Positions 44,436 to 54,888 of a stretch of DNA of 64,000 nucleotides are shown piece by piece. The stretch spans positions 37,636-101,635 of the forward strand of contig NZ_SPPC01000013.1 in the NCBI RefSeq assembly GCF_004570975.1, written 5' to 3'. Numbering within the stretch: position 1 is the first letter of the stretch; every line of letters starts with the position of its first letter. A program made the position numbers and the translations under genes. The notes under the pieces are model-generated. The model was not told the origin of the DNA, did no database searches, and saw only the letters and a list, made by a program, of their open reading frames with translations. Source of the DNA: Barnesiella sp. WM24 (GTDB lineage: Bacteria; Bacteroidota; Bacteroidia; Bacteroidales; Muribaculaceae).

Positions 44436-47400
44436 ATGAAAATTCATCATTATGGAATACCCTTGTCCGTGGCGGCACTGCTTCTGCCGGTGACACTCGG
44501 CTCCTGTTCCGATGACTTTGACCGCCCCGAAATGGCCTCACCCGAGGGACTCGGGTTTGAATTCAGCGTGATAATCGAGCAGGACAATTCATCACGCGCC
44601 GACGAAAGCGGATTTGCCGACGGTGACCGGTTCGGTGCTTATGTAGTCAACTACTCCGGAGGTCAACCGGGACAGCTCGCCCTCACCGGCAACCAGGTCA
44701 ACAACGTGGCAATCGGCTACACTGCCGACGACAACCAATGGACACCCGCGACCCCCATCTACTGGCTTGACGACAAGACACCCGCCGATGTCTACGCCTA
44801 CTATCCCTTTACCAACGGAATGTCGGATGTCGAGGCTCACCGCTTTGAAGTGAGCGCCGACCAGAGCATCGCAGGCACCGACGGAGACATGGGCACATAT
44901 GAGGCGTCAGACTTCCTGTGGGCAAAAGCGTCGCGCGTCGCCCCGGGCACCCGCATCAACCTCTCGTTCAGCCACCGGCTCGCCGGAGTCAAGGTGGTCC
45001 TGGAGCAAGGAAGCGGATTTGCCGAGGGCGAGTGGGAGAAGCTGCCGCGCACAGTCACGGTCGACAACACAGTGCGCACAGCCTCCATCGACTTATCCAC
45101 CGGCACAGCCACGGTCAACGGCACGTTTGACCGCCATGTCACCATGAACTCCGACGCGACCGACAGCTACCGCGCCGTAGTCGTGCCGCAGAGTGTCGCC
45201 GCCGGAAAAAGCACAATAGGCATCACCATTGACGGCACCGCCTACAATTATACCCGCGGCGAAGGCATGACCTACACCGCCGGAAAGCTCCATGTGTTCA
45301 CCCTCAGGGTCGACAATCAGGAGCAGTCGGGCGACTACGCGCTCTCGCTCGTCAGCGAAGACATCACCCCCTGGGAAACCGACAACTCCTCCCATGACTT
45401 CGAGGCAAACTCCTACCTCGTGGTCGATGTGCCTACAGGCGGCACACTCAAAGAATGTCTCGCTAAGACAGGCGCCGACTTCTCGACAGTAAAAAACCTC
45501 AAAGTCACGGGAACTCTCTCAGATAAGGACTTCTATTTCATGCGTGATGAAATGTCGGTACTTACGGCAGTCAACCTGAAAGATGTTAAAGTTAGGTATC
45601 GTGGTACAGTTTATGACAAAGAGACTGGATGGCATGACAACGTAGATATAGTAAATAAGCTCCCAGATGAAGCTTTTCTTAATAAAACAACATTACATCG
45701 AGTTATATTACCGGAAACAATTGAGGTTATTGGACAAGCTTGTTTTGAAAGCTTAATCCTATCTTCGACAATTACAATTCCTGAATCAGTTAAAATAATC
45801 GAACGCGCTGCATTTCAATTAACCACAGGAGTATTTTCAATTATATTACCAAGTAAACTTACATCAATAGAAAATTCCGCTTTTAATTATTCAGCAGCAC
45901 AAATAAATTTAAATCTGCCAAATTCATTAAAATATATTGGAGATTTGGCGTTTGCTTTTACAATAAATGCCTATGGCACATTCCAATTGCCGTCTAATCT
46001 TGAATATTTGGGGACAGAAGCATTTTTGTGTTGTGGAAAAGAATTAGATGGCGATATTGAAATCCCAGAAAAAATTAGTTTCATAGCTGCAGGTGCATTT
46101 TATAGCATGGGATTTAAAAAAGCGCCGAAATTAAGAATGCATGATGGGATTACCTGTATAGATGATAGGGCTTTCTTCCAGTTAAAATTTTCTGAACCGA
46201 TTGTTTTCCCAAAGAATTTGACGACAATTGGCGAACAATCATTTAGTGAATGTTCATTTATTGGTGAGGTAAATTTACCGGATTGCATATCACGTATTGG
46301 AGCTGGGGCATTTAACCAGACAAATATAACCGGAACTTTTGAATTGCCAAAAGGAATTGAAGCTGTAGATGGTAAACAATACATGCCTGGAACATTTGCT
46401 TCAACTCAAATAAATAATCTCATAATAGGTGATAACATAGAGATTATTAGTTCTTATGCTTTCAGAAACAACAACAATCTTAGCTCTATAGCAATCGGTA
46501 AAAATGTATCGTTTATTGGAGAAGAAGCTTTTGCTTATTGTTCGTCTCTCAACACAATAGTCTGTCTGGCAAAAGAGCCGCCACTGCTTGAACAATCAGC
46601 ATTTGCCGGTTTGCAAACGCTGAATTGTGTGGTTGAAGTGCCGGAAGAGTCTGTTGGTGCCTACAGAGCGGCAACGGGCTGGAGTTCATTTGGCAATATC
46701 ACCCCTCATCATGAGTTAAGCCTGTCAATAACAAAGATAGACTGCCTTAACAAAGGAATCTCACGCGAAGTGGTCTTAAAAGCGAAAAGCGAATGGGAAA
46801 TCGCAGAAATTCCATCCTGGATTCATGTCACTCCTGAGAGAGGCAGCATGGGAGGCGGTGTTGTTAAAGTAACAGTCGATCAACTTGCCTTAGGCTCAGG
46901 AAAGCGTGAAGGTGATATCGTATTTCGTTTGAAAGAGAGCGGCTACACAAACTATATGACTGTACGGCAATATGACTACTCCTATGAGGAAGACAAGGAG
47001 ATTGTACTACAGAGCGCAAGCCGTGGCGGTTGCCGTCCCGTTCCGGTGTTTATTGTAGGAGAAGGCTATGGAGCGGAGTCTATCGTCAATGGAGACTTTA
47101 TAAGGCGGGCACGAGAAACAATGGAACAACTGTTTGCCATAGAGCCTTATAAAAGCTATCGCGATATGTTCTCTGTCAGTACCGCAGTTTCGCTATCGCC
47201 GGACAATGGAATTACGGATATTAATACGCGTAACGAAACAAAATTCTCTATGACTTTCCCTTATTTTAAGTCAGAAGACGTGTCAAGACTGGAAAATTAT
47301 GCAAAAACACTATGTCAAGAAATCGACAACAATAATATCGGCAACGCTCTGATTATTATCCTTGCCAACTGCAATGTATTCAACGGCGACTCTTATCATC

Positions 47401-47888
47401 ACGTTGATGGCTGTGAGTTCGCATTTATCGGCAATTCCAATGAAATCTACCCATATGACAACCGTGGTCTCGTACAGCATTTTGCAGGCGGAGCAGCTTT
47501 TGGTGGTCTTGCAGAGGAAGGCATAGCTCATATGGATTTTATAAAATCTTGCAGCTGTTCCGGTTGCAATGGTCTGCCAACATATTATTCAGAGAAAGCC
47601 GCCGGACGATATGAAAATGTGACTTTATCTGGCAAAATGGATGAAGCTCCCTGGCGCGAGTTTATATTCCACCCTAAATATAGTGGCATCGTCGACATGT
47701 ATGAAGGTGGCTATAAACACCTGCGTGGTGTATGGCGCTCAGAGCAAGAGAGTGTAATGAATAGCTACATACCCTATTATAACACTATATCGCGCTATAC
47801 GATATACAAAGAGATTATGCGCAAGGCGGGACTCAACGCCTCTCTTGACGAATTTATTGCTAACGATAAAATCGAAATACCTCAATAA
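44436..47888 (+). CDS. Surface lipoprotein 1: fimbrillin-like + LRR + BACON + degenerate M64 peptidase
   Basis: A 1,150-residue lipoprotein (lipobox LGSC, Cys24, then SDDFD, an acidic surface-export signal). Domain order: Mfa-like/fimbrillin domain (about 35-300; SRADESGFADGDRFGAYVV, DVYAYYPF, FSHRLAGVKVVL); BspA-type LRR_5 repeats (about 395-735; units such as ITIPESVKIIERAAF); BACON-type sandwich (about 758-845); and M64-like domain (about 867-1150; FIVGEGYGAESIVNGDF). The metal site, HEAGGH in the two paralogs, here reads HFAGGAAFGGLAEE at residue 1015. The catalytic Glu and second His are lost, so it is probably an inactive binding version. It keeps the Cys cluster CSCSGC. The LRR part is AT-rich. 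One-base overlap with the next gene. Confidence 0.85.
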   Translation: MKIHHYGIPLSVAALLLPVTLGSCSDDFDRPEMASPEGLGFEFSVIIEQDNSSRADESGFADGDRFGAYVVNYSGGQPGQLALTGNQVNNVAIGYTADDNQWTPATPIYWLDDKTPADVYAYYPFTNGMSDVEAHRFEVSADQSIAGTDGDMGTYEASDFLWAKASRVAPGTRINLSFSHRLAGVKVVLEQGSGFAEGEWEKLPRTVTVDNTVRTASIDLSTGTATVNGTFDRHVTMNSDATDSYRAVVVPQSVAAGKSTIGITIDGTAYNYTRGEGMTYTAGKLHVFTLRVDNQEQSGDYALSLVSEDITPWETDNSSHDFEANSYLVVDVPTGGTLKECLAKTGADFSTVKNLKVTGTLSDKDFYFMRDEMSVLTAVNLKDVKVRYRGTVYDKETGWHDNVDIVNKLPDEAFLNKTTLHRVILPETIEVIGQACFESLILSSTITIPESVKIIERAAFQLTTGVFSIILPSKLTSIENSAFNYSAAQINLNLPNSLKYIGDLAFAFTINAYGTFQLPSNLEYLGTEAFLCCGKELDGDIEIPEKISFIAAGAFYSMGFKKAPKLRMHDGITCIDDRAFFQLKFSEPIVFPKNLTTIGEQSFSECSFIGEVNLPDCISRIGAGAFNQTNITGTFELPKGIEAVDGKQYMPGTFASTQINNLIIGDNIEIISSYAFRNNNNLSSIAIGKNVSFIGEEAFAYCSSLNTIVCLAKEPPLLEQSAFAGLQTLNCVVEVPEESVGAYRAATGWSSFGNITPHHELSLSITKIDCLNKGISREVVLKAKSEWEIAEIPSWIHVTPERGSMGGGVVKVTVDQLALGSGKREGDIVFRLKESGYTNYMTVRQYDYSYEEDKEIVLQSASRGGCRPVPVFIVGEGYGAESIVNGDFIRRARETMEQLFAIEPYKSYRDMFSVSTAVSLSPDNGITDINTRNETKFSMTFPYFKSEDVSRLENYAKTLCQEIDNNNIGNALIIILANCNVFNGDSYHHVDGCEFAFIGNSNEIYPYDNRGLVQHFAGGAAFGGLAEEGIAHMDFIKSCSCSGCNGLPTYYSEKAAGRYENVTLSGKMDEAPWREFIFHPKYSGIVDMYEGGYKHLRGVWRSEQESVMNSYIPYYNTISRYTIYKEIMRKAGLNASLDEFIANDKIEIPQ

Positions 47889-50800
47889 TGAAACCGAATT
47901 ATATATATCTAAGCACATTCCTGTTGCTTGCGCTACCGTCATGTACTGACGACTCCATCAGCGGCGACGGGCTTCCGGGCGACGGTAGCCGCAAAGAGGT
48001 CAGGCTACAGGCATCTATCGACCAGACCAATGTCTCGCGTGCCGATGACTCCGGATTTTCCGACGGTGACCGCATAGGCATCTTCGCGGTCAATTTTACC
48101 GACGGCACCAACCCCGGCACTCTCACCCCCGCCGACAATCTTGCCAGCAATGTAGGCTTCTCATTCAACGAGGCTTCCAATTCATGGGAGGGCGACCGGC
48201 AGCTTTATTTCAAAGACGACAAGACCCCGGTCGACTTCTATGGCTACTACCCCTATGACTATGACATGGCGGAAGTCGAAGCCTATCCGTTTTCCGTGCA
48301 GAGAAACCAGGCTGCCGAAGCTGCGGGCAACAGGCTGTCAGGCTATGAAGCCTCCGATTTTCTCTGGGCAAAATTGGCAGGCGTCACTCCGGCTACTCCG
48401 CTCGTCACCCTGACCTTCAAGCATATTCTCGCCGGCGTACAAGTAACGCTGGTAGAAGGCACGGGGTTTGAAGAAGGCGAATGGGCTATGCTCGACAAGT
48501 CGGTGCTTGTGGCGGGGACCAACCGCGACGCGACAATAAATCTCGCTACCGGCGAGACTACACTTGCAGGAGAAGGTGACGACAAGAGCATCATCGCCAA
48601 TCCCTATAGAGACGATTACCGCGCAGTCGTAATCCCCCAGTCAGTCGAGGCAGGCAATACATTGCTGTCAATCACAGTCGACGGGCAGAGCTATGAGTTT
48701 ACCAAGGAGATGACTATGACTTATCTTCCTTCAAAGCTCCATAAGTTCACTATCCAGGTCGAAAAGCCACTCCCCGAGGGAGATTTTGAATTCTCGCTGC
48801 TTGACGAGGCTATTACGGCATGGGAAAGTGACCTTACATCCCATAACGGCAGCGCCAAGGAATATATAATAATTGACATTCCGGAAGCGGGGACACTCTC
48901 ACAAGTCATAAAGGAAAGTGGGATGAATCCTACCAAAATCGTCAATCTAAAATTGACCGGTTTCATGAATGACGCAGATTTTGAATATATACGCAACAAT
49001 ATCCCTGATCTTGAAGCGATAAATCTTGCAGAAATAGGGCTCAAAGCACAGCGGTTGCATGATGTCCTAAGAATTGGTGATGAAAATTTCATTAAAACAG
49101 GATTATTCTTGCCTGATTATGCTTTTTGTAGTATGTCCCAACTCAGATCGTGTGTTTTTCCCAAAAAGATAGGAGCTATAGGGATGAGTGCATTTTTAGG
49201 AACACCCTTGAGCGGTTCTCTTGAAATTCCCGAAGGTGTCATATACATTGGAAGCAGTGCTTTTGAAAATGTCAACATATATACTTCCGTTGATCCAAAC
49301 AGACCTGGTAAAGTTATGGTAGAGAATAATTTGACAGGGACTCTTTCTCTTCCAAGCACATTGAAGTGGATTGGATATCAGGCTTTTGCCTATTGTAATT
49401 TTCAAGGTGAATTGCTACTGCCAGAAGGTATAGAAGAAATCGAAAATGGCGTTTTTAAAAAATGTGAATATTTCACAGGAGATCTCCACTTGCCTGAGAG
49501 TTTGACTAAAATAGGGCACTCTGCCTTTGACGAGATGAAAGGTATAACCGGATGGATAATACTACCAAGTAAGTTATTGAATATAAATGGATTTTCAGGG
49601 ATGAAACCATCTGGTATCCAATTGCCTGAAAAACCGATTGAAATAGGGGTAGGGGCTTTTCGCGAATTCGAATATATGAATGGTTTAAAGATACCTGAAA
49701 GCGTGCTGGTTCTGCAAGGAGATTGCTTCAGAAATACCAAAATAAAGCATCTTATTCTACCCTCTGGGATTTCATCAATCCCAACGAATTGCTTTAGTGG
49801 TTCTGAACTTGATTCTATTACCATTCCGGATAAAGTAGAAGTTATCGAATCTTTCGCTTTTAATGAATCTAAGCTTGAATCAATTGTACTTTCTGCAAAA
49901 CTACAACGTATAGATAATTACGCCTTTAGAGACTGTTATAACTTAAACTATATCAGATGTAATGCTATAGAGCCTCCGCAAATTTCAGAAAACACTTTTG
50001 ACGGTGTTAATAAGGACAACTTTACTATTGAGGTTCCGGAACAGAGTGTTGAAGCCTATCGCAATGCTCCGGGATGGAGCGAATTCAGGAGAATTGCAGC
50101 CTACAGAAATTTTGTAGCTCGCCCATCGAAATACAATGTGCTTAACCGTGGTGGTAGCCGGGAGATAACACTTAATGCCGATGCCGGATGGGAAATGACA
50201 GAGTGTCCCTCATGGTGTCATATCGACAAGACTTCCGGCACGCAGAAAACAACGCTTAACCTTACCGTCGACCCACTTTCCCTGGGGCAGCAGCCCAGAT
50301 TCGGACAGATTACCTTCCGGCTGAAAGGCGATGAAGAGTATCTGACCCATATTGATGTAGGTCAATATGACTATGAATATGACGAAGATGAGTACCTTAC
50401 AATACAGAAAGCGACAAGAGGCAACGGAATCGACATCGTGATAATAGGTGATGGCTATGACGCCGCCGACATCTCTTCCGGGCTATATCTGGATGACATG
50501 AAGCAGGAAATAGAATATTTCTTTGCAGTTGAACCTTACACGACCTATCGTGATTATTTCAATGTCTATACCGCCTTTGCGCTGTCTGATGACAGCGGTG
50601 TCGAGTCAATAAATGCATGGCGCAATACTAAATTTCATGTATCGCTCGGTGATGGTTGTGGCAAAGACGGAGTACGTCTTTCTGCCGACTATGTTGCAGC
50701 ACTGGACTATTGTGCAGAAAATGTACCTCCCACGATTTCCAAACAGCATGCGAAAATTGGTTGTATTATTGTAGCAAATTCTGATATTAGCGATGGTATA

Positions 50801-51406
50801 ACTTACATTGGTGAGTCATTTTGCTCCGTTGTATCAAAAAGCACTTTGCCCTATCCTTCTGATGCAAGAGGCGTAATTCAGCATGAAGCTGGCGGTCATG
50901 GTTTCGGCTGGCTCGGCGATGAATATATCTATCATAATGATTTTATAGACAGATGTTCATGTCCATGTTGTGGTCATGCGAATGAGCTTCTGAAAGAGCA
51001 TTCCATCGGGCATAGCCTGAATTTGTCATTGACCGGTAAATATGACGATGTGCCTTGGAAACATCTGATTTTCAATCCTGCATATAGTGATATTGTAGAT
51101 ATTTTTGAAGGTGGATATTTTCATTCACGTGGAGTCTACCGCTCGGAAGGCAACTCATGCATGAACAACAATGTGCCATATTTCTCTACCTGGAGTCGCC
51201 AGCTTATTGTGCAGCGCATCATGAAATTAGCTGGTGAGACTTTTACTCTTGACAACTTCTACGCAAATGACAGCCGCGAGACCGGGCGTGACTTTACTTC
51301 GACAAGCCGAAGCGGAGACATCAATGTCTATACCCCGACACGCCATCGCAACGCTCCCGTAAGAATCAACAACTATAAATTTGGAAAGAAAGGAGCTAAA
51401 AGATGA
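47888..51406 (+). CDS. Surface lipoprotein 2: fimbrillin-like + LRR + BACON + intact M64-type peptidase
   Basis: A 1,172-residue paralog with the same order. Lipobox LPSC (Cys19) then TDDS; fimbrillin-like 30-300 (SRADDSGFSDGDRIGIFAV, FYGYYPYDYD, FKHILAGVQVTL); LRR_5 region about 385-720 (LEIPEGVIYIGSSAF, LTKIGHSAF); BACON-type about 741-830 (GGSREITLNADAGWEM); M64-like about 850-1172 with the metal motif HEAGGHGFGWLGDEY at residue 999, followed by the Cys cluster CSCPCC. The motif is HExxxH-like, one residue longer than classic HExxH, which I take as the Bacteroidales M64 variant. Predicted cell-surface metalloprotease with adhesive domains; substrate unknown. Overlaps the third paralog by four bases. 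Confidence 0.87.
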   Translation: MKPNYIYLSTFLLLALPSCTDDSISGDGLPGDGSRKEVRLQASIDQTNVSRADDSGFSDGDRIGIFAVNFTDGTNPGTLTPADNLASNVGFSFNEASNSWEGDRQLYFKDDKTPVDFYGYYPYDYDMAEVEAYPFSVQRNQAAEAAGNRLSGYEASDFLWAKLAGVTPATPLVTLTFKHILAGVQVTLVEGTGFEEGEWAMLDKSVLVAGTNRDATINLATGETTLAGEGDDKSIIANPYRDDYRAVVIPQSVEAGNTLLSITVDGQSYEFTKEMTMTYLPSKLHKFTIQVEKPLPEGDFEFSLLDEAITAWESDLTSHNGSAKEYIIIDIPEAGTLSQVIKESGMNPTKIVNLKLTGFMNDADFEYIRNNIPDLEAINLAEIGLKAQRLHDVLRIGDENFIKTGLFLPDYAFCSMSQLRSCVFPKKIGAIGMSAFLGTPLSGSLEIPEGVIYIGSSAFENVNIYTSVDPNRPGKVMVENNLTGTLSLPSTLKWIGYQAFAYCNFQGELLLPEGIEEIENGVFKKCEYFTGDLHLPESLTKIGHSAFDEMKGITGWIILPSKLLNINGFSGMKPSGIQLPEKPIEIGVGAFREFEYMNGLKIPESVLVLQGDCFRNTKIKHLILPSGISSIPTNCFSGSELDSITIPDKVEVIESFAFNESKLESIVLSAKLQRIDNYAFRDCYNLNYIRCNAIEPPQISENTFDGVNKDNFTIEVPEQSVEAYRNAPGWSEFRRIAAYRNFVARPSKYNVLNRGGSREITLNADAGWEMTECPSWCHIDKTSGTQKTTLNLTVDPLSLGQQPRFGQITFRLKGDEEYLTHIDVGQYDYEYDEDEYLTIQKATRGNGIDIVIIGDGYDAADISSGLYLDDMKQEIEYFFAVEPYTTYRDYFNVYTAFALSDDSGVESINAWRNTKFHVSLGDGCGKDGVRLSADYVAALDYCAENVPPTISKQHAKIGCIIVANSDISDGITYIGESFCSVVSKSTLPYPSDARGVIQHEAGGHGFGWLGDEYIYHNDFIDRCSCPCCGHANELLKEHSIGHSLNLSLTGKYDDVPWKHLIFNPAYSDIVDIFEGGYFHSRGVYRSEGNSCMNNNVPYFSTWSRQLIVQRIMKLAGETFTLDNFYANDSRETGRDFTSTSRSGDINVYTPTRHRNAPVRINNYKFGKKGAKR

Positions 51407-54400
51407 AAACCTCTATTAAACATATAATTACCTATTCTCTTCCACTGATGCTCGCGTCATGTGCCGAGGACGCTATCGACATGCCCGGCTCAGTCAATGA
51501 AAACATGCCGATAAGGCTTGGCGCCGCTTATCCTACAGCGTCAAGAGCATCGGACGCCGGCTTTGAAGACGGTGACAACATGGGCGTATATGTCATGGAC
51601 TATCAGAACGACACGCCTCAGGAGATTACCGGCGATGACATACACGCCGACAACGTAAAGTTCAAGTTCAACGGCTCTGACAACTCATGGTCAGGGGCGA
51701 CTGAAATATATTGGACTTCAAATACCACGCCTGTAGATATTATCGGGTATTATCCATTCATGTCCACCATTGACGACGAAACGTCAATTCCATTCTCGAT
51801 AGCCCGCCGACAAGACCTCTCCGGCAACGAAAATGAACCGGGCGGCTATGAGGCTTCCGACTTTCTTTGGGCGAAAGCTTTGAAAGTGATGCCTACCTCA
51901 TCAAGAGTCAATCTGACTTTCTGTCACCTTATGGCTGGAGTACGTATCACTCTTGCTGAAGGCGACGGCTTTGCCGCAGGTGAATGGGCGACACTGGAAA
52001 AAAATGTACTTGTCTCAAATATCATTCCTTCAGCAACAATAAATCTTGCCGAGGGAACAGTGACCGGAGTTGAAGGAAGCCCTATAAGCGTTACCCCCTA
52101 CAAACATAACGAAGACTGGAGAGCGATAGTGATCCCTCAGAAAGTCAGCGCAGGCGAGATTATAGCTATATCAGTAGACGGCATCAGCTACAAGCTCGTT
52201 AGGGAGGAAGGAATCACCTACCAAGGGGGAAAACTACACTCTTTTACAATCACAGTCAACAAACTGTCCTCCACGGGCGATTATGAGTTCAATCTCTCTG
52301 ACGAGGCTATAAGCGCGTGGATTGACGATGTAGAGTTCCGAGACGGCATAGTCAGAAATTATCTGACGGTAAATGTAGAAAGGCGCGGCGACCTGAAAAA
52401 TATCATAGCATCAATGGGACTAAGCCCTGCCACTATCAGCAGCCTTAAACTCACAGGTGAAATCAATGAGGAAGATTTCAGGTTTATGCGCGAAGAGTGT
52501 ACGGCACTTAAATCACTTAATCTGTCGGAAGTCAAGTCGTGGGACGGTGAGCGCGAAGACGTGATTCCAGCTAATGCAATGAACAAAAAGTCGACGTTGT
52601 CGCATATCGTATTCCCTAATTCACTCAAAATCATTGGCAGCGGAGCATTTTATCGTTGTGGTCTTATGGGCACACTTATAATACCGGAAGGAGTTATAAA
52701 AATTGGCGAACTGGCACTTATCCCGGCTGGATATGCTACTAGTGATGGTGTTTTTAATAATTGTAGTAATCTTGTTGGTGAATTAATATTACCATCTACA
52801 CTGGAATTAATCGAAGATAACGCGTTTGCAAACACCAAGTTTACTGGAGAGCTTCATCTGCCAGAATCACTTAAAACAATTGGGAAATCAGCATTTCATG
52901 ATAGTAAATTCAGCGGACAACTTGAAATTCCTGAGAATCTTGAAAATCTGGGTAGCTATGCTTTTTATAATACAAATTTCACAGGAGATCTTGTAATTCC
53001 AGATAAAATAACAGATATTGAGAATTATACATTTGCCAATTGTGCATTTTCGGGTAATCTCACTCTTCATGAAGGGTTAAAATCTATTGGGGAAGAAGCG
53101 TTTGCACAATGTGGATTTAGAGGAGAATTAACCTTTCCGTCTACGTTACAAATAATTTCGATTCGCGCTTTTGCAGGTAATAATATAAGTGGTATCGTTT
53201 TTCCTAAGAGTCTCACTTACATCGGAGGCGGAGCATTTATGGAATGTAAATACCTGAGTGGGAATATAGAAATTCCTGAGAAGATTGAAAGAATCAGCCC
53301 ATTCCTTTTCGCTGGATGTAAGCAAATAACAGGACTGACATTGCCGAAACATACTATTTCTGTTGGCGGTGCTGCTGTTTACGGATGCACTTCATTAAAT
53401 ACTATTATAAGTAATAGTATTGAGCCTCCACTTGTAATTAATCAATCTGAACAAGAATATTATTGGATGTATATAAATGAGGCAAAGATAACTTTACCTA
53501 TTGGTCCATTTGACGGCATATCCAAGAATAACTTTACCCTTGAGGTTCCCGAGGAGTCTGTCGACCTTTACCGCAGGGCTGAGGGTTGGAAGGAGTTCTC
53601 GCGGATTTCGGTAAGTACGGATTTTGTCTGCCGCCCGTCAACAGCATGTGCATTAAACACTCGCCATAGCGAATCCATCGTGCTTGACAGTGATGGAGAA
53701 TGGGAAATAACCGCCAAGCCGGAATGGTGTGAAGTGAACAAGAGTGAAGGTTCTGGAAAGGAACAGATAGTGCTTACAATCACGGAGATGCCAAAAGGTT
53801 CCGGAAACAGAAATGACTATGTTGAGTTCACACAGAAAGCAACAGGCTACACGACCAGGTGTGAGGTTAGCCAGTATGACTACCAATATGGCGAGGATGA
53901 ATGTGTGACTTTGCAAAAAGCGAGCAAGGGTAACGGCATTGACATACTCTTCTTAGGCGACGGCTGGGATGCAGCCTCAATAGCCGACGGCAGCTATCTA
54001 AGTCTCGTCAACGAGCAGATGGAAGACTTCTTCGGAGTGGAGCCATATCTTACATACCGCGACCGCTTTAATGTCTACGCATGTATATCCCTCTCGCAGG
54101 AAACCGGGGTAAACACCCGCGCCAACTGGCGAAACACTCGCTTTTCCACTTTCTATGGATATGACTGCGACGGAGTAGGGTCACTTCAGCCTGATAATGT
54201 TGATGATATTTTCGATTATGCGGTCAGTCATACACCGATGACAGCCGAGAAGATGCCCCGGTCACTCGTCATACTCACCCTGAACAGTGACGAATATGGC
54301 AGCGCAACGACTCTTACGGAAAATGGCAGCGCGGTAGCAATATGCTCCCCAAGCGTCGGGACATACCCGATGGATACACGCGGAATCATTCAGCATGAGG

Positions 54401-54882
54401 CGGGTGGACATGCTTTCGGCAAACTTGCTGAAGAAAGAGTCACCAAGAACAGATATATAAGCGATAACGAAAAAACGATTATAATGAGCTATCAGAGAAA
54501 AAGATGGTTCCAAAACATATCATTGTCGGGCAAAATGACCGACGTAGCATGGAATCACTTTATCTTAGACCCGCGCTATAGTAACTCTGTAGATATATTT
54601 GAAGGTGCCTACGGAAAAGCACGCGGCGCTTACCGCTGCGAGATAAACTCCTGCATGAACTATGGCATCCCCTACTTCAACGCCATCAGCCGCCAGGACA
54701 TCGTAAGGCGCATACTTGAATATTCGGGTGAAGGATTTACAATGGAAAAATTCTATGCCAACGACTCCGACAAGTGGGGCACCACCTCGACAAGCCGCGC
54801 CGCAATGGTTGACGATACTGAAAGCTACGTGGCGTCGGGCTCACATCATCCGGTAAGAATAGTCAAATCGAATAAATATTAA
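51403..54882 (+). CDS. Surface lipoprotein 3: fimbrillin-like + LRR + BACON + M64-type peptidase
   Basis: Third paralog, 1,159 residues. Lipobox LASC (Cys20) then AEDA; fimbrillin-like 30-300 (SRASDAGFEDGDNMGVYVM, IIGYYPF, FCHLMAGVRITL); LRR_5 about 390-720 with clear 23-residue units (LELIEDNAFANTKFTGELHL); BACON-type about 739-825; M64-like about 845-1159 with HEAGGHAFGKLAEE at residue 998. The histidines and the first Glu are intact, but the usual DEY end is EER and the Cys cluster after it is missing. So the three copies differ in their active-site surroundings. The middle LRR part is more AT-rich than both ends. Confidence 0.86.
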   Translation: MKTSIKHIITYSLPLMLASCAEDAIDMPGSVNENMPIRLGAAYPTASRASDAGFEDGDNMGVYVMDYQNDTPQEITGDDIHADNVKFKFNGSDNSWSGATEIYWTSNTTPVDIIGYYPFMSTIDDETSIPFSIARRQDLSGNENEPGGYEASDFLWAKALKVMPTSSRVNLTFCHLMAGVRITLAEGDGFAAGEWATLEKNVLVSNIIPSATINLAEGTVTGVEGSPISVTPYKHNEDWRAIVIPQKVSAGEIIAISVDGISYKLVREEGITYQGGKLHSFTITVNKLSSTGDYEFNLSDEAISAWIDDVEFRDGIVRNYLTVNVERRGDLKNIIASMGLSPATISSLKLTGEINEEDFRFMREECTALKSLNLSEVKSWDGEREDVIPANAMNKKSTLSHIVFPNSLKIIGSGAFYRCGLMGTLIIPEGVIKIGELALIPAGYATSDGVFNNCSNLVGELILPSTLELIEDNAFANTKFTGELHLPESLKTIGKSAFHDSKFSGQLEIPENLENLGSYAFYNTNFTGDLVIPDKITDIENYTFANCAFSGNLTLHEGLKSIGEEAFAQCGFRGELTFPSTLQIISIRAFAGNNISGIVFPKSLTYIGGGAFMECKYLSGNIEIPEKIERISPFLFAGCKQITGLTLPKHTISVGGAAVYGCTSLNTIISNSIEPPLVINQSEQEYYWMYINEAKITLPIGPFDGISKNNFTLEVPEESVDLYRRAEGWKEFSRISVSTDFVCRPSTACALNTRHSESIVLDSDGEWEITAKPEWCEVNKSEGSGKEQIVLTITEMPKGSGNRNDYVEFTQKATGYTTRCEVSQYDYQYGEDECVTLQKASKGNGIDILFLGDGWDAASIADGSYLSLVNEQMEDFFGVEPYLTYRDRFNVYACISLSQETGVNTRANWRNTRFSTFYGYDCDGVGSLQPDNVDDIFDYAVSHTPMTAEKMPRSLVILTLNSDEYGSATTLTENGSAVAICSPSVGTYPMDTRGIIQHEAGGHAFGKLAEERVTKNRYISDNEKTIIMSYQRKRWFQNISLSGKMTDVAWNHFILDPRYSNSVDIFEGAYGKARGAYRCEINSCMNYGIPYFNAISRQDIVRRILEYSGEGFTMEKFYANDSDKWGTTSTSRAAMVDDTESYVASGSHHPVRIVKSNKY

Positions 54883-54888
54883 ACAATC

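Noticed and set aside
44592..45492. Several overlapping ORFs on both strands in the first large surface gene
   Set aside because: They arise from GC-rich coding sequence of the fimbrillin-like domain and have no independent support.
45650..46600. Possible CRISPR-like or satellite repeat array
   Set aside because: The periodicity is that of leucine-rich repeat codons; DNA units are not identical and have no spacers.
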